Assembly: GCA_001650895.1 (NCBI GenBank)
Contig: LXYH01000059.1
Coordinates: 124,001-188,000, forward strand
Origin: Rhodobacteraceae bacterium EhC02
Lineage (GTDB): Bacteria > Pseudomonadota > Alphaproteobacteria > Rhodobacterales > Rhodobacteraceae
Length of the DNA: 64,000 nucleotides
Direction of reading: 5' to 3'
Below, in pieces: positions 28,670-38,670 of the stretch. Both the position numbers and the translations under genes were made by a program. Under the pieces are notes generated by a model that saw nothing but the letters and a program-made list of their open reading frames with translations, ran no database searches and was not told the DNA's origin. The stretch's first letter is position 1. Each line of letters opens with the position of its first letter.

Positions 28670-31402
28670 CTATTCGGCCTCGGCCGCTTCGTCGTCACCC
28701 TGATCGGCGATCCGGGCCACCGAGACCACGATCTCGCCCGCGCCGGTGTTGAACACCTTGACGCCACCCGCCGAACGCGAGCGGAAGGAAATGCCATCCA
28801 CCGGCACCCGGATCGACTGCCCCTTGGAGGTGGCCAGCATCACCTGGTCATCCATTTCGACCGGGAAGGAGGCGACCAGCGCACCGCCGCGCATGGCCTT
28901 GTCCATCGCCGTCACGCCCAAGCCGCCGCGTCCGCGCACCGGGTAATCGTGGCTGGACGACAGCTTGCCCGCACCGTTGGCGGTGATCGTCAGGATCAGG
29001 TTTTCCGCCGCCGACATCTCGGCATAGCGTTCCTGGCTGATCCCGGCGTCGGCGTTGCCCTCGTCCTCGTCGCTCTCTGTCTCTTCCGTCACACCGGCGA
29101 CAAGGCGGCGCATCTTGAGATAGGCGGCGCGTTCGTCGGCCCCGGCCTCGAAATGACGGATCACGGACATCGACACGACGCGGTCATCGCCCTGCAGCCG
29201 GATCCCCCGCACACCGGTGGAATCGCGCCCCTTGAAGACCCGCACATCGGTGGTGGAGAAGCGGATCGCGCGGCCCGAATCCGTGACCAGCATCACGTCG
29301 TCATCTTCCGAACAGATGCGCGCGTTCACAAGTTCAACGCCATCGGGCAGTTTCATGGCGATCTTGCCGTTGCGCATCACATTGGTGAAATCCGACAGCG
29401 CATTGCGCCGCACATCGCCCGCCGAAGTGGCGAAAACGATCTGCAGATCGTCCCATTCGGTATCGGGACGGTCCACGGGCATGATCGCGGCGATGGAGAC
29501 GCCGGTCGGGATCGGCAGGATGTTGACGATCGCCTTGCCCTTCGATGTACGCCCGCCCAGCGGCAGCCGCCATGTCTTGAGCTTGTAGACCATGCCGTCG
29601 GTGGTGAAGAACAACAGCTGGTCATGGGTGTTGGCCACGAAGAGGGTGGTGACCACATCCTCTTCCTTGGTCTGCATCCCCGACAGGCCCTTGCCGCCGC
29701 GCTTCTGGGCGCGGAAATCGGCCAGCGGCGTGCGCTTGATATAGCCGCCCGAGGTGATGGTCACGACCATGTCCTCGCGCTCGATCAGGTCCTCGTCATC
29801 CATGTCGCCGGCCCAGTCGACGATCTCGGTGCGGCGCGGCACGGCGAACAGTTCCTTCACCTCGCGCAGCTCGTCCGAGATGATGCCCATGATCCGCTCG
29901 CGGCTGGCCAGGATTTCAAGGTATTCGCGGATCTTTGCCGCCAGTTCCTGCAACTCGTCCGTGACTTCCTTGACGCCCAGTTGCGTCAGGCGCTGCAGGC
30001 GGAGCTCCAGAATGGCACGTGCCTGGATCTCGGACAGGTAATAGGTGCCATCCTCGTTCACGGTGTGGGACGGATCGTCGATCAGGCGGATGTATTCGGC
30101 AATATCGCGGGCGGGCCAAGCGCGGCTCATCAGCCTGTCGCGGGCATCGGCCGCATCGGCCGAGGCGCGGATCGTCGCCACGACCTCGTCGACATTGGTG
30201 ACGGCCACGGCCAGACCGCACAGGATATGGCTGCGTTCACGCGCCTTGCGCAGCTCGTAGGCCGTGCGACGGGCCACGACCTCTTCGCGGAATTCGACGA
30301 AGCTGGACAGGAATCGCAGCAGCGTCAGCTGTTCGGGGCGCCCGCCGTTCAGCGCCAGCATGTTGCAGCCGAAATAGGTCTGCATCGGCGTGAAGCGGTA
30401 AAGCTGGTTCAGCACCACCTCGGGGGTGGCGTCGCGCTTGAGTTCGATGACCACGCGCACGCCGTTGCGATCGCTTTCGTCCTGCACATGGGCCACGCCT
30501 TCGATCTTCTTCTCGCGGACCTGTTCGGCGATCTTTTCGATCATCGCGGCCTTGTTCACCTGGTAGGGGATTTCCTCGACGATGATGGCATAGCGGTCCT
30601 TGCGCAGTTCCTCGACCTTGGTCTTGGCGCGGATGATGACGCTGCCGCGCCCTTCCAGATAGGCCTTGCGCGCGCCGGAACGGCCCAGCATCAGGCCGCC
30701 TGTCGGAAAATCGGGCCCCGGCACATATTCGATCAGGTCTTCCGAGGTCAGATCCGGGTTGTCGATCAGCGCCAGCGTGGCATCCACAACCTCGCCAAGG
30801 TTATGCGGCGGGATGTTGGTGGCCATGCCGACCGCGATACCACCCGCACCATTGACCAGCATGTTCGGAAAACGCGCGGGCAGAACCGTGGGCTCGCGGT
30901 CCTTGCCGTCATAGTTGTCCTGGAAATTGACCGTGTCCTTGTCGATATCGGCCAGCAGGAAAGCGGCGGGCTTGTCCATGCGCACCTCGGTATAGCGCAT
31001 GGCGGCGGCGTTATCGCCATCCATGGAGCCGAAGTTGCCCTGACCGTCCAGCAGCGGCAGCGACATCGAGAAATCCTGCGCCATCCGCACCAGCGCGTCA
31101 TAGATCGCACTGTCACCGTGCGGGTGGTACTTGCCCATCACGTCACCGACCGGGCGGGCCGACTTGCGATAGGGCTTGTCATGGGTATTGCCGACCTCGT
31201 GCATCGCATAGAGGATGCGCCGGTGCACGGGTTTCAGGCCATCCCGCAGATCGGGAATCGCGCGGCTGACGATCACGCTCATGGCGTAATCGAGATAGGA
31301 GGTCTTCATCTCCTCGGTGATCGAGATGGTGGGCCCGTCGTAGACCACACGCGCAGGCGTGTTTTCGTCTTCGTTTTCAGGGGTTTCCGGCGTATCGTTC
31401 AC
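28670..31402 (-). CDS. gyrA: DNA gyrase subunit A
   Basis: GyrA is the DNA-breaking and rejoining subunit of gyrase. The 910-residue protein has the catalytic Tyr137 in '[10 protein letters not shown]', the quinolone region '[20 protein letters not shown]' with Ser98 and Asp102 (both wild-type-like at the positions matching E. coli 83 and 87), and the GyrA box 'QKRGGKG' at the start of the C-terminal DNA-wrapping pinwheel. An acidic insert ('[12 protein letters not shown]') sits in the C-terminal domain. Antisense long open frames here are coding-bias artefacts. Confidence 0.98.
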   Translation of the reverse strand: MNDTPETPENEDENTPARVVYDGPTISITEEMKTSYLDYAMSVIVSRAIPDLRDGLKPVHRRILYAMHEVGNTHDKPYRKSARPVGDVMGKYHPHGDSAIYDALVRMAQDFSMSLPLLDGQGNFGSMDGDNAAAMRYTEVRMDKPAAFLLADIDKDTVNFQDNYDGKDREPTVLPARFPNMLVNGAGGIAVGMATNIPPHNLGEVVDATLALIDNPDLTSEDLIEYVPGPDFPTGGLMLGRSGARKAYLEGRGSVIIRAKTKVEELRKDRYAIIVEEIPYQVNKAAMIEKIAEQVREKKIEGVAHVQDESDRNGVRVVIELKRDATPEVVLNQLYRFTPMQTYFGCNMLALNGGRPEQLTLLRFLSSFVEFREEVVARRTAYELRKARERSHILCGLAVAVTNVDEVVATIRASADAADARDRLMSRAWPARDIAEYIRLIDDPSHTVNEDGTYYLSEIQARAILELRLQRLTQLGVKEVTDELQELAAKIREYLEILASRERIMGIISDELREVKELFAVPRRTEIVDWAGDMDDEDLIEREDMVVTITSGGYIKRTPLADFRAQKRGGKGLSGMQTKEEDVVTTLFVANTHDQLLFFTTDGMVYKLKTWRLPLGGRTSKGKAIVNILPIPTGVSIAAIMPVDRPDTEWDDLQIVFATSAGDVRRNALSDFTNVMRNGKIAMKLPDGVELVNARICSEDDDVMLVTDSGRAIRFSTTDVRVFKGRDSTGVRGIRLQGDDRVVSMSVIRHFEAGADERAAYLKMRRLVAGVTEETESDEDEGNADAGISQERYAEMSAAENLILTITANGAGKLSSSHDYPVRGRGGLGVTAMDKAMRGGALVASFPVEMDDQVMLATSKGQSIRVPVDGISFRSRSAGGVKVFNTGAGEIVVSVARIADQGDDEAAEAE

Positions 31403-31536
31403 GTGATTTGCCCGCTCTGTCCAGTTTCACAATATCTTGTTGGCAGGACTATATCAGAGGCAGGATATGGGGTGCAATGGCGCAAGCCCCCCAGCATTGG
31501 CAGCCGGGGCAATCAATTGCTAACATATTGTTTTCG

Positions 31537-31564
31537 TTGAAAAGTAAATCAATGTTGGCATGAT
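31537..31564 (+). promoter_or_regulatory. Possible promoter for usg
   Basis: TTGAAA (31537-31542) and CATGAT (31559-31564) are 16 bp apart in an AT-rich gap between divergent gyrA and usg. Match is moderate. Confidence 0.3.
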
Positions 31565-31596
31565 TTCAGTATCGAGTCGTGACAACAGGTGACAGG

Positions 31597-31866
31597 ATGC
31601 AGGTTTCCGATACCGAACTGATGCTGAAGGGCTATGGACTGACCACGGCGGAATTCTTCTACCGCATGCCCGATTACCGCAATGTGCTGAACAGTTTTGT
31701 CTGGCAGGATTACGATCTGGCCCCGGATCATCCGCGCCTGTTCAAGTTCATCGCCTTCTGGCAGGCTGAGATCGAGGGCCCGCTGCATTCGGTGCGCTTC
31801 ACGCACCGCAAGATGATCTCGCCGGGGGAATGGCGCAACGTCGTCGGGGAATTCCGGCTGCACTGA
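31597..31866 (+). CDS. usg: Usg-family protein
   Basis: An 89-residue protein of the Usg family, named for its place upstream of tryptophan genes in some bacteria but of unknown function. 'ELMLKGYGLTTAEFFYRMPD', 'FVWQDYDLAPDHPRLFKFI' and 'EGPLHSVRFTHRKMISPGEW' are hallmark segments. The ATG at 31597 has ACAGG immediately before it and AGGTGA a few bases further up; the in-frame GTG at 31579 is less likely. Confidence 0.88.
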   Translation: MQVSDTELMLKGYGLTTAEFFYRMPDYRNVLNSFVWQDYDLAPDHPRLFKFIAFWQAEIEGPLHSVRFTHRKMISPGEWRNVVGEFRLH

Positions 31867-31888
31867 ACCGCGCGGGGCGGGACAGCAA

Positions 31889-31914
31889 AGAGGACAGGGG
31901 ACAGAGGACAGGGG
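31889..31914. repeat. Two tandem copies of a 12-bp repeat
   Basis: AGAGGACAGGGG occurs perfectly at 31889-31900 and 31903-31914 (14-bp period) between convergent usg and the YSC84 gene. It runs straight into the hairpin that follows. Confidence 0.7.
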
Positions 31915-31937
31915 CAGGCCGCCTTGCGGTCTGCCCC
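31911..31937. terminator. Hairpin between convergent usg and YSC84 gene
   Basis: A 12-bp stem (31911-31922 with 31926-31937, one G-T pair) with a CTT loop. It has no T-run on either side; its place between two converging genes suggests a bidirectional stop. Confidence 0.5.
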
Positions 31938-31947
31938 AGATGCCGGA

Positions 31948-32508
31948 TCAGGGGATGATGCGGGTGTATTTCACGCCTTCCAGCGTGGCACCGACCATCA
32001 GGCCAGCCTGGCCGAAGATCAGGGCGACCACAGGGGCGGTGGATGTGGTCGTTTCCGCCCGCAGATTGTCCGCCCGGTCGCTGATCACGTATTCCACATC
32101 CGCACCGGCCGCCCATCCCGAGGACCGGCGGAACCGCTGCAGCGCATCATCGGTCATGAAGAACAGCACATGCGCGAACTGCTGCGCGCCGATCTGCAGG
32201 CCGAAACTGCCCTTGGCGGCCGAATAGTAGTCAACGGTGGTGCCGCCCACCCGCAGCGCACCGCGCCCGTAGCCACCGCCAATGCCGAAACCGGCCTCGG
32301 TGATCAGGGGCATCACCAGCTGACCGACGGATTTCTGTTCAAGATCGCGGGTATTGGGATAGGTCGAGTAGAGATAGTTCATCGTGGCATCGACACGGTT
32401 GTCGATGACGGCCGACCCCGGACTGCCGATCCCGTTGCCGCAGCCTGCGGTCAGGCCCGCGCCTGCCAATGCCGTCAGGGTGAAGGTCCGTCTGCTCATC
32501 TGTGTCAT
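31948..32508 (-). CDS. YSC84/SYLF-domain lipoprotein
   Basis: A 186-residue lipoprotein. The N-terminus MTQMSRRTFTLTALAGAGLT followed by AGC combines a twin-Arg-like start with a lipobox (Cys about residue 24). The mature protein carries a Gly-rich YSC84/SYLF lipid-binding domain: 'AGFGIGGGYGRGALRVGG', 'SAAKGSFGLQIGAQQFAHVL' and 'FGQAGLMVGATLEG'. Bacterial members are cell-envelope proteins of unknown job. The start at 32508 (or 32499) is chosen to give a proper signal peptide; upstream in-frame sequence is not. Confidence 0.83.
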   Translation of the reverse strand: MTQMSRRTFTLTALAGAGLTAGCGNGIGSPGSAVIDNRVDATMNYLYSTYPNTRDLEQKSVGQLVMPLITEAGFGIGGGYGRGALRVGGTTVDYYSAAKGSFGLQIGAQQFAHVLFFMTDDALQRFRRSSGWAAGADVEYVISDRADNLRAETTTSTAPVVALIFGQAGLMVGATLEGVKYTRIIP

Positions 32509-32683
32509 GTGTCTTGCCTGTTCCGTTATGCTGCTGCCACTGTCGCATTTTATGCGCACCGGATTGTTGTCGTCCCCGGTTCTGCGCTGAATATAGAGGC
32601 AATTCAGCGCCCTGTCACCAACTGTTGGGGTATCTCGCGTTCAAACGGGCCTATCTGGCGAGACTTCGCCCAAAGCCGGCGGA

Positions 32684-33685
32684 TCAGCCCCCGGCCAGTT
32701 TGCGCGCCACGGCCGGGGCGAAATAGGTCAGGATCCCGTCACAACCGGCGCGGCGGAAGCACATCAGGCTTTCCATCATCGCCCGTTCGCCATCAATCCA
32801 GCCGTTTTGCGCGGCGGCCTGGATCATCGCGTATTCGCCCGAAACCTGGTAGGCATAGGTCGGTGCGCCGAAAGCATCCTTCACGCGGCGGCAGATATCC
32901 AGATAGGGCATGCCCGGCTTGACCATGACCATGTCGGCGCCCTCGCGCAGATCACGCTCGACCAGGCGGATCGCCTCGTCCGCGTTGGCGGGGTTCATCT
33001 GATAGGTGGTCTTGTCGCCCTTCAGCGCGCCTGACGCACCCACCGCATCGCGGAACGGACCATAGAAGGCCGAGGCATATTTGGCCGCATAGCTGAGCAG
33101 CATGACGTTTGTATGCCCGCCCGCCTCCAACGCCTGACGGATCGCGCCGATGCGCCCGTCCATCATGTCGGACGGCCCGATGATGTCCGCACCCGCTTCG
33201 GCCTGCGACAGGGCCTGCTTGACCAGCGCCGCGACCGTTTCGTCGTTCAGGATCACGCCATCGCGCCAGAACCCGTCATGACCGTCGGAATTGTAGGGAT
33301 CAAGCGCCACATCGGTCATCACGGCGATACCCGGCACCGCCGCCTTGATCGCGCGGGTGGCGCGGTTGCTCAGGTTGTCGGGGTTCCAGGCCTCCGCGCA
33401 GTCGCGGGTCTTCTTGGCCGGATCGGTGTAGGGAAAGAGGCAGATCGCCGGGATGCCGAGGTCTGCCGCTTCGCGCGCGGCCTCGACCACCCGGTCGACC
33501 GATCGGCGCATCACGCCCGGCATCGAGGGGACAGGTTCCTCAACCCCTTCGCCGTCGCGGACGAAAACCGGCCAGATCAGATTGCCCACGGACAGCGTGT
33601 TTTCCTGCGTCAAGGCGCGGATCGCGGGGGATTGACGGGTGCGGCGAAAGCGGGTGGCGGGGTAGGCGGCCTGGCTGGGGATCAT
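32684..33685 (-). CDS. hemB: Porphobilinogen synthase
   Basis: HemB condenses two 5-aminolevulinate molecules in tetrapyrrole synthesis (heme and any bacteriochlorophyll). The 333-residue protein has the Schiff-base lysines in 'VMLLSYAAKYASAFYGPFRD' and 'GADMVMVKPGMPYLD'. The zinc-binding Cys triplet of E. coli-type enzymes is replaced: the segment reads 'DVALDPYNSDGHDGFW' with Ala/Asp/Asp. That agrees with the metal-independent enzyme described from Rhodobacter capsulatus. Confidence 0.97.
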   Translation of the reverse strand: MIPSQAAYPATRFRRTRQSPAIRALTQENTLSVGNLIWPVFVRDGEGVEEPVPSMPGVMRRSVDRVVEAAREAADLGIPAICLFPYTDPAKKTRDCAEAWNPDNLSNRATRAIKAAVPGIAVMTDVALDPYNSDGHDGFWRDGVILNDETVAALVKQALSQAEAGADIIGPSDMMDGRIGAIRQALEAGGHTNVMLLSYAAKYASAFYGPFRDAVGASGALKGDKTTYQMNPANADEAIRLVERDLREGADMVMVKPGMPYLDICRRVKDAFGAPTYAYQVSGEYAMIQAAAQNGWIDGERAMMESLMCFRRAGCDGILTYFAPAVARKLAGG

Positions 33686-33770
33686 CGGTGGGTCATCTCA
33701 TTCTGGTTTTCTCATGCGTGGCATGGATATTGCTTCATCTCAAGGGTAGGAATTGCCGAATTTCGTCGCT

Positions 33771-34349
33771 ATGGAAGCGATCAAGTTGAAAAGGGCCTTT
33801 GAATTGGACTTGTTTTCCACCCTCAGCGAAGCGATCAACCTGCGGTCCTTCTCGAACCTGTGGTACTGGATCATGCTGGCTGTCCTGTGGTCCAGCACCA
33901 GCCATTGGGTGCTGGGTGTGCCCTATGACATGGTGGTGCGCGCCGCATCCCAGGGCGGGCAGGCCGAGACGGATCTGAACGATATCGTCCGTATCAACGT
34001 GAACCGTCTTCTCTACATCGCGCATGTGTCCGGTCTCTGGATCATCGGTTTCGGGACCTTCTTCCTGACCTTGCTGGGGCTGACTGGCTTCGTCTACGGC
34101 TTTCAGCTGTCGCAGGCGGTGTTCCTGCTGGCTTGTCCCATGTTTTTCGTGGGGCTGCTGTCGATCAGGACCGCGCAGCGCGTGCACCGCGATGCCCCCA
34201 CCGGCGCGGCGCTGCACAAGATCCTGCACCGGCACCGCCTTGCGGTGCAGGCGATCGGTGTCGTGTCGATTTTTCTCACGGCACTTTGGGGAATGTATCA
34301 GAACCTGAGCTATTTGATCCCTGACCACATCATCAGACCGCTTGGATAA
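33771..34349 (+). CDS. Uncharacterised membrane protein upstream of mfd
   Basis: A 192-residue protein with four likely membrane segments (about residues 30-47, 81-103, 109-130 and 158-176) and a basic His/Arg-rich loop ('RTAQRVHRDAPTGAALHKIL'). It has no catalytic motif I recognise. In related genomes proteins like this have been labelled 'component of SufBCD complex', a name that nothing in this sequence supports. The ATG at 33771 has no clear ribosome-binding site; a TTG at 33753 with GTAGG just upstream would add six residues and may be the true start. It lies 9 bp before mfd. Confidence 0.7.
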   Translation: MEAIKLKRAFELDLFSTLSEAINLRSFSNLWYWIMLAVLWSSTSHWVLGVPYDMVVRAASQGGQAETDLNDIVRINVNRLLYIAHVSGLWIIGFGTFFLTLLGLTGFVYGFQLSQAVFLLACPMFFVGLLSIRTAQRVHRDAPTGAALHKILHRHRLAVQAIGVVSIFLTALWGMYQNLSYLIPDHIIRPLG

Positions 34350-34358
34350 CCCCCGCCC

Positions 34359-37300
34359 ATGACCGAACAGACCCGCATCACCGTTGGCGGTGCCCCCGAA
34401 GGCTTTGACGCGCGCCTGATCCTCAAGGAGATCGAGCGCCGCGCCGCACCCGTTCTGCATGTCGCCCGTGATGACAAGCGGATGGCCGCGATGCAGGCCG
34501 CCTTGCGTTTCTTTGCCCCCGACATGCCGGTGATCACCTTCCCGGCCTGGGATTGCCTGCCTTACGACCGTGTCAGCCCCAATGCCGATATCTCGGCGGC
34601 GCGGATGGCCACGCTGGCCGGGTTGGTGCACGGGATGCCCGAGCGGTTCGTCCTGCTGACCACGATCAGCGCTGCGATGCAGCGCCTTCCGGCGCGGGAC
34701 GTCCTGCGCGAGGCGGCCTTTACCGCACGTGTCGGCGGCCGTCTGGACGAGGCCGCGCTGCGCGCCTTTCTGGTGCGCATGGGCTTTTCGCAGGCGCCCA
34801 CGGTGATGGAACCCGGCGATTACGCGATCCGGGGCGGAATCATCGATATCTTCCCGCCGGGCGAGGGCGGGCCGGTCCGGCTGGACCTCTTCGGCGATGT
34901 GCTGGACGGGGCGCGCCGCTTTGATCCGGCGACCCAGCGGACCACCGAAAAGCTCGAGATGATCGAGCTGGCCCCGGTGTCCGAGGTGATCCTTGATCCG
35001 GCGGCGATCACCCGGTTCCGGCAGAACTACCGGATCGAATTCGGCGCGGCCGGCACCGATGATCCGCTTTACGAGGCGGTCAGCGCAGGGCGCAAACACG
35101 CCGGCATCGAACATTGGCTGCCGTTCTTCCACGAGGGGCTGGAGACGATCTTCGACTATCTGCCCCAGGCCACGATCACCCAGGATGACCAGGTGACGCC
35201 CACGCGCCTGTCGCGCTGGGACAGCATCGCCGATCAATACGAGACGCGACGCCTCGCCATGACACAGAAAGGGCGGATGGACACGGTCTACAAACCCGTG
35301 CCACCGGGCCTGCTCTATCTGGATGACACGGCGTGGGACGGGGCTATTGCCGGGCGCCGGGTCATGCAGTTCAACCCGCTGGCCCAGGCGACAGGGCCCG
35401 GCGTCATCGATGCGGGCGGGCGGATCGGGCGCAATTTCGCACCGGAACGCCAGCAGGAAAACCTCAGCCTTTTCGTGGCCTTGGCATCCCACGTGAAAGC
35501 ACGGATGGACAAGGGGCCGGTGCTGATCGCCTCTTATTCCGAAGGCGCGCGGGAACGGCTGGACGGTCTGATCACGGATGAAGGGCTGATCGGTTCGGTG
35601 CATGTGGCCGATGCGCGCGGCATCGGCAAGCACGGGCTGCACCTGGCGGTCTGGCCCCTTGACCAGGGGTTCGAGGCCGAGGGCCTGACCGTCATCAGCG
35701 AACAGGATGTGCTGGGCGACAGGCTGATCCGTACCGCCAAGAAGCGCCGCCGCGCCGATGAATTCCTGACCGAGGCGCAAAGCCTCAGCCCCGGTGACCT
35801 GGTGGTGCATGTCGATCACGGCGTCGGGCGCTATCTTGGCCTTGAGGTGGTGACCGCGCTGGGGGCCGCGCATGAATGCCTGACGCTGGAATATGCCGAA
35901 GGCGCAAAGCTTTACCTGCCGGTCGAGAATATCGAACTGCTCAGCCGGTTCGGTCATGAAGAGGGGCTTCTGGACAAGCTGGGCGGCGGCGCCTGGCAGG
36001 CCAAGAAGGCGCGGCTGAAAGAACGCATCCGCGAGATGGCGGATCGGTTGATCCGGGTTGCCGCCGAGCGCGCCCTGCGATCCGCCCCCGTGCTGGAACC
36101 GCAGCATCACGCATGGGAGGCCTTCAGCGCCCGCTTTCCATACATGGAAACCGACGATCAGCTGCGCGCGATCGAAGATGTTGTGGCCGATCTGTCATCG
36201 GGCAATCCGATGGACCGGCTGATCTGCGGCGATGTGGGGTTCGGCAAGACCGAAGTGGCGATGCGCGCGGCCTTCGTGGCGGCGATGTGCGGCGTGCAGG
36301 TGGCGGTGATTGCCCCCACGACCCTGCTGGCACGTCAGCATTACAAAAGTTTCGCAGAACGGTTCCGGGGCTTCCCGCTTGAGGTGCGCGCCCTGTCACG
36401 CTTTGTCAGCGCCAAGGATGCGCAGGCCACGCGCGACGGGATCGCGCGCGGCACGGTCGATATCGTCGTGGGCACGCATGCGCTGCTGGCCAAGGGGGTC
36501 AGTTTCAAGAACCTCGGCCTTTTGATTATTGACGAGGAACAGCATTTCGGTGTCGGCCACAAGGAACGGCTGAAGCAATTGCGCAGCGATATCCATGTCT
36601 TGACGCTGACGGCGACACCGATTCCGCGCACCCTGCAACTGTCGCTGTCGGGCGTGCGGGACCTGTCGATCATCGGCACACCGCCGGTCGACCGCCTGTC
36701 GATCCGCACCTATGTGTCCGAATTCGATGGCGTCACCATCCGCGAGGCGCTGCTGCGCGAACATTTCCGCGGCGGGCAAAGCTTCTTCGTGGTGCCCCGC
36801 ATCAGCGACCTGCCCGAGATCGAGGAATTCCTGAAAACCCAGGTACCCGAAGTATCCTATGTCGTGGCCCATGGGCAGATGGCGGCAGGCGAGCTGGATG
36901 ACCGGATGAATGCCTTCTACGATGGCAAATATGACGTGCTGCTGGCCACGACCATCGTGGAATCGGGCCTGGATATTCCCACGGCCAACACGATGGTGAT
37001 CCACCGCGCCGACATGTTCGGCCTCAGCCAGCTCTACCAGATCCGCGGACGCGTGGGCCGGTCGAAAACCCGCGCCTATGCCTATCTGACCACGAAACCG
37101 CGCGGCAAGCTGACACCTGCCGCCGAAAAGCGCCTGCGCGTGCTGGGCAGCCTTGATACGCTGGGCGCGGGCTTCACCCTGGCCAGTCAGGATCTGGACA
37201 TTCGCGGTGCGGGCAACCTGCTGGGCGAGGAACAGTCCGGCCAGATGCGCGATGTGGGATACGAGCTGTACCAGCAGATGCTGGAGGACGCGATCGCCAA

Positions 37301-37820
37301 GATCAAGGCGGGCGAGATGGAAGGGCTGTCGGACAGCGACGGTCAATGGGCGCCCTCGATCAACCTTGGTGTCGCCGTGCTGATCCCGGAAAACTACGTG
37401 CCGGATCTGGATGTGCGACTGGGATTGTATCGCCGCCTCAGCAACTTGCACACCAAAGTTGAACTGGAGGGCTTTGCCGCCGAACTGATCGACCGCTTCG
37501 GGCCACTCCCGCGCGAGGTCAACACCCTGCTGTTGATCGTGCGGATCAAGGAGATGTGCAAGAAGGCGGGAATCTCGCGTCTGGATGGCGGGCCCAAGGG
37601 CGCGACGATCCAGTTTCACAACGACAAATTCGCCTCGCCACAAGGGCTGGTCGAATTCATCGGCGCGCAGAACGGGCTGGCCAAGGTGCGCGACAACAAG
37701 ATCGTCGTGCGCCGCGACTGGACGCAGGAGAAGGAAAAGATCCGCGGCGCCTATGCGATTGCCCGCGACCTGGCCGAAAAGGTCGTGGCCGAACGCAAGC
37801 GCAGCACCGCAAAGGGCTGA
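34359..37820 (+). CDS. mfd: Transcription-repair coupling factor Mfd
   Basis: Mfd removes RNA polymerase stalled at DNA damage and recruits UvrA. The 1153-residue protein has the UvrB-like N-terminal domains, the RNA-polymerase interaction domain ('LSPGDLVVHVDHGVGRYLGL', about residue 480), the RecG-like motor with Walker A 'CGDVGFGKTEVAMRA' (about 623-637) and DEEQHFGV box, 'TATPIPRTLQLSLSGVRDLS', and the TRCF C-terminal domain. Length and motifs are normal. Confidence 0.97.
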   Translation: MTEQTRITVGGAPEGFDARLILKEIERRAAPVLHVARDDKRMAAMQAALRFFAPDMPVITFPAWDCLPYDRVSPNADISAARMATLAGLVHGMPERFVLLTTISAAMQRLPARDVLREAAFTARVGGRLDEAALRAFLVRMGFSQAPTVMEPGDYAIRGGIIDIFPPGEGGPVRLDLFGDVLDGARRFDPATQRTTEKLEMIELAPVSEVILDPAAITRFRQNYRIEFGAAGTDDPLYEAVSAGRKHAGIEHWLPFFHEGLETIFDYLPQATITQDDQVTPTRLSRWDSIADQYETRRLAMTQKGRMDTVYKPVPPGLLYLDDTAWDGAIAGRRVMQFNPLAQATGPGVIDAGGRIGRNFAPERQQENLSLFVALASHVKARMDKGPVLIASYSEGARERLDGLITDEGLIGSVHVADARGIGKHGLHLAVWPLDQGFEAEGLTVISEQDVLGDRLIRTAKKRRRADEFLTEAQSLSPGDLVVHVDHGVGRYLGLEVVTALGAAHECLTLEYAEGAKLYLPVENIELLSRFGHEEGLLDKLGGGAWQAKKARLKERIREMADRLIRVAAERALRSAPVLEPQHHAWEAFSARFPYMETDDQLRAIEDVVADLSSGNPMDRLICGDVGFGKTEVAMRAAFVAAMCGVQVAVIAPTTLLARQHYKSFAERFRGFPLEVRALSRFVSAKDAQATRDGIARGTVDIVVGTHALLAKGVSFKNLGLLIIDEEQHFGVGHKERLKQLRSDIHVLTLTATPIPRTLQLSLSGVRDLSIIGTPPVDRLSIRTYVSEFDGVTIREALLREHFRGGQSFFVVPRISDLPEIEEFLKTQVPEVSYVVAHGQMAAGELDDRMNAFYDGKYDVLLATTIVESGLDIPTANTMVIHRADMFGLSQLYQIRGRVGRSKTRAYAYLTTKPRGKLTPAAEKRLRVLGSLDTLGAGFTLASQDLDIRGAGNLLGEEQSGQMRDVGYELYQQMLEDAIAKIKAGEMEGLSDSDGQWAPSINLGVAVLIPENYVPDLDVRLGLYRRLSNLHTKVELEGFAAELIDRFGPLPREVNTLLLIVRIKEMCKKAGISRLDGGPKGATIQFHNDKFASPQGLVEFIGAQNGLAKVRDNKIVVRRDWTQEKEKIRGAYAIARDLAEKVVAERKRSTAKG

Positions 37821-37834
37821 CGTGACACGTCAGC
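37816..37834. terminator. Small hairpin across the mfd stop codon
   Basis: GCTGACG-TGACA-CGTCAGC forms a 7-bp stem that includes the mfd stop (37818-37820), 20 bp before the end of the converging HD gene. No T-run. Confidence 0.35.
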
Positions 37835-37854
37835 TTAGCCACGCAAGTTGATGA

Positions 37855-38430
37855 TCAAACGCCAAAAAATGCGCGGATGCGCGGGTTGATCCAATCCCAT
37901 AGTGTCGGCGCACCATGGGCGATCTTGCTGCCTACGCGGGACACCAAAGTGTCATAGCTGACATCGTAATCGGTCCAGCTGCCACCGCCTGCGGCCAGGT
38001 TCTGGTTGGGGGGCTGGAACCGGTCCAGCGATTTGGCAAAACGCGCGTCAACCGTCTGGTTCGCCTCGAACTCTTCCCACAGCGCCCGCAGGCTGGCAGC
38101 CTGATCAGCCGGAAGAAGGCCAAAGATGCGGTCGGCGGCGGCGGATTCGTCCTGTTGCAGGGCCGTCGCGTCATGGCTGCCAAAGATAGGGGCATCGCCC
38201 GCGTCGATCTCGACAAGGTCATGGATCAGCAGCATGCGGATCACCCGGTCGATCGTCACGCCTTCGGGTGCATGTTCAGCCAGAACAAGGGCATAGAGGG
38301 CGATGTGCCAGCTATGCTCGCCTGAATTCTCATAGCGCGACCCATCGCAAAGACGGGTGGCGCGGTTGACTGATTTCAGACGGCAGGCCTCGGTCAGAAA
38401 GGCCATCTGCGCGTCGAGGCGCGGGGTCAT
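37855..38430 (-). CDS. HD-domain phosphohydrolase (YfbR-like)
   Basis: A 191-residue HD-domain protein. 'NSGEHSWHIALYALVLAEHA' gives the first His, 'MLLIHDLVEIDAGDAP' the HD pair, and a later Asp near 'SLDRF' completes the metal site. The arrangement is that of the HD_3 / 5'-deoxynucleotidase (YfbR-like) family, which hydrolyses nucleoside monophosphates. The specific substrate is not known. The start overlaps the stop of the small gene upstream (ATGA), so it is the last gene of a three-gene minus-strand unit. Confidence 0.85.
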   Translation of the reverse strand: MTPRLDAQMAFLTEACRLKSVNRATRLCDGSRYENSGEHSWHIALYALVLAEHAPEGVTIDRVIRMLLIHDLVEIDAGDAPIFGSHDATALQQDESAAADRIFGLLPADQAASLRALWEEFEANQTVDARFAKSLDRFQPPNQNLAAGGGSWTDYDVSYDTLVSRVGSKIAHGAPTLWDWINPRIRAFFGV

Positions 38431-38666
38431 TCCGGTGCGGCCTTCTTGCGCTCTGCCGCTTTGGTCACGTGTTCCCTCAACAAGCGGCGTGCCCGCGCCT
38501 CCGCGGTGCGGACACGGATTGCTGTCATGAAGGCCTCTTCGGTCACGGTCGAAGAGGTGCCCAGCGTACGGGCGATGTCGTCGATCAGGGTCGGATCACC
38601 CAAGGCATCCACCGCGTCCAGGACGTCCTTGGCCAGCGCGTCTGCAAGATCTTCGGTTACGCCCAT
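38427..38666 (-). CDS. Small hypothetical protein coupled to the HD hydrolase
   Basis: A 79-residue, mostly helical soluble protein: acidic N-terminal half ('LADALAKDVLDAVDALGDPT') and a basic C-terminal helix ('RTAEARARRLLREHVTKAAE'). No motif is recognised. It is translationally coupled to the HD hydrolase (4-base overlap) and follows the alpha/beta hydrolase gene by 4 bp, so it may be an accessory to either. Confidence 0.7.
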   Translation of the reverse strand: MGVTEDLADALAKDVLDAVDALGDPTLIDDIARTLGTSSTVTEEAFMTAIRVRTAEARARRLLREHVTKAAERKKAAPE

Positions 38667-38670
38667 GGAA

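Noticed and set aside
28523-31540. A 1005-codon open frame on the plus strand across gyrA
   Set aside because: It is the mirror of gyrA codon bias; the minus strand encodes a complete GyrA with all motifs, and the plus-strand product is His/Arg-rich without any domain.
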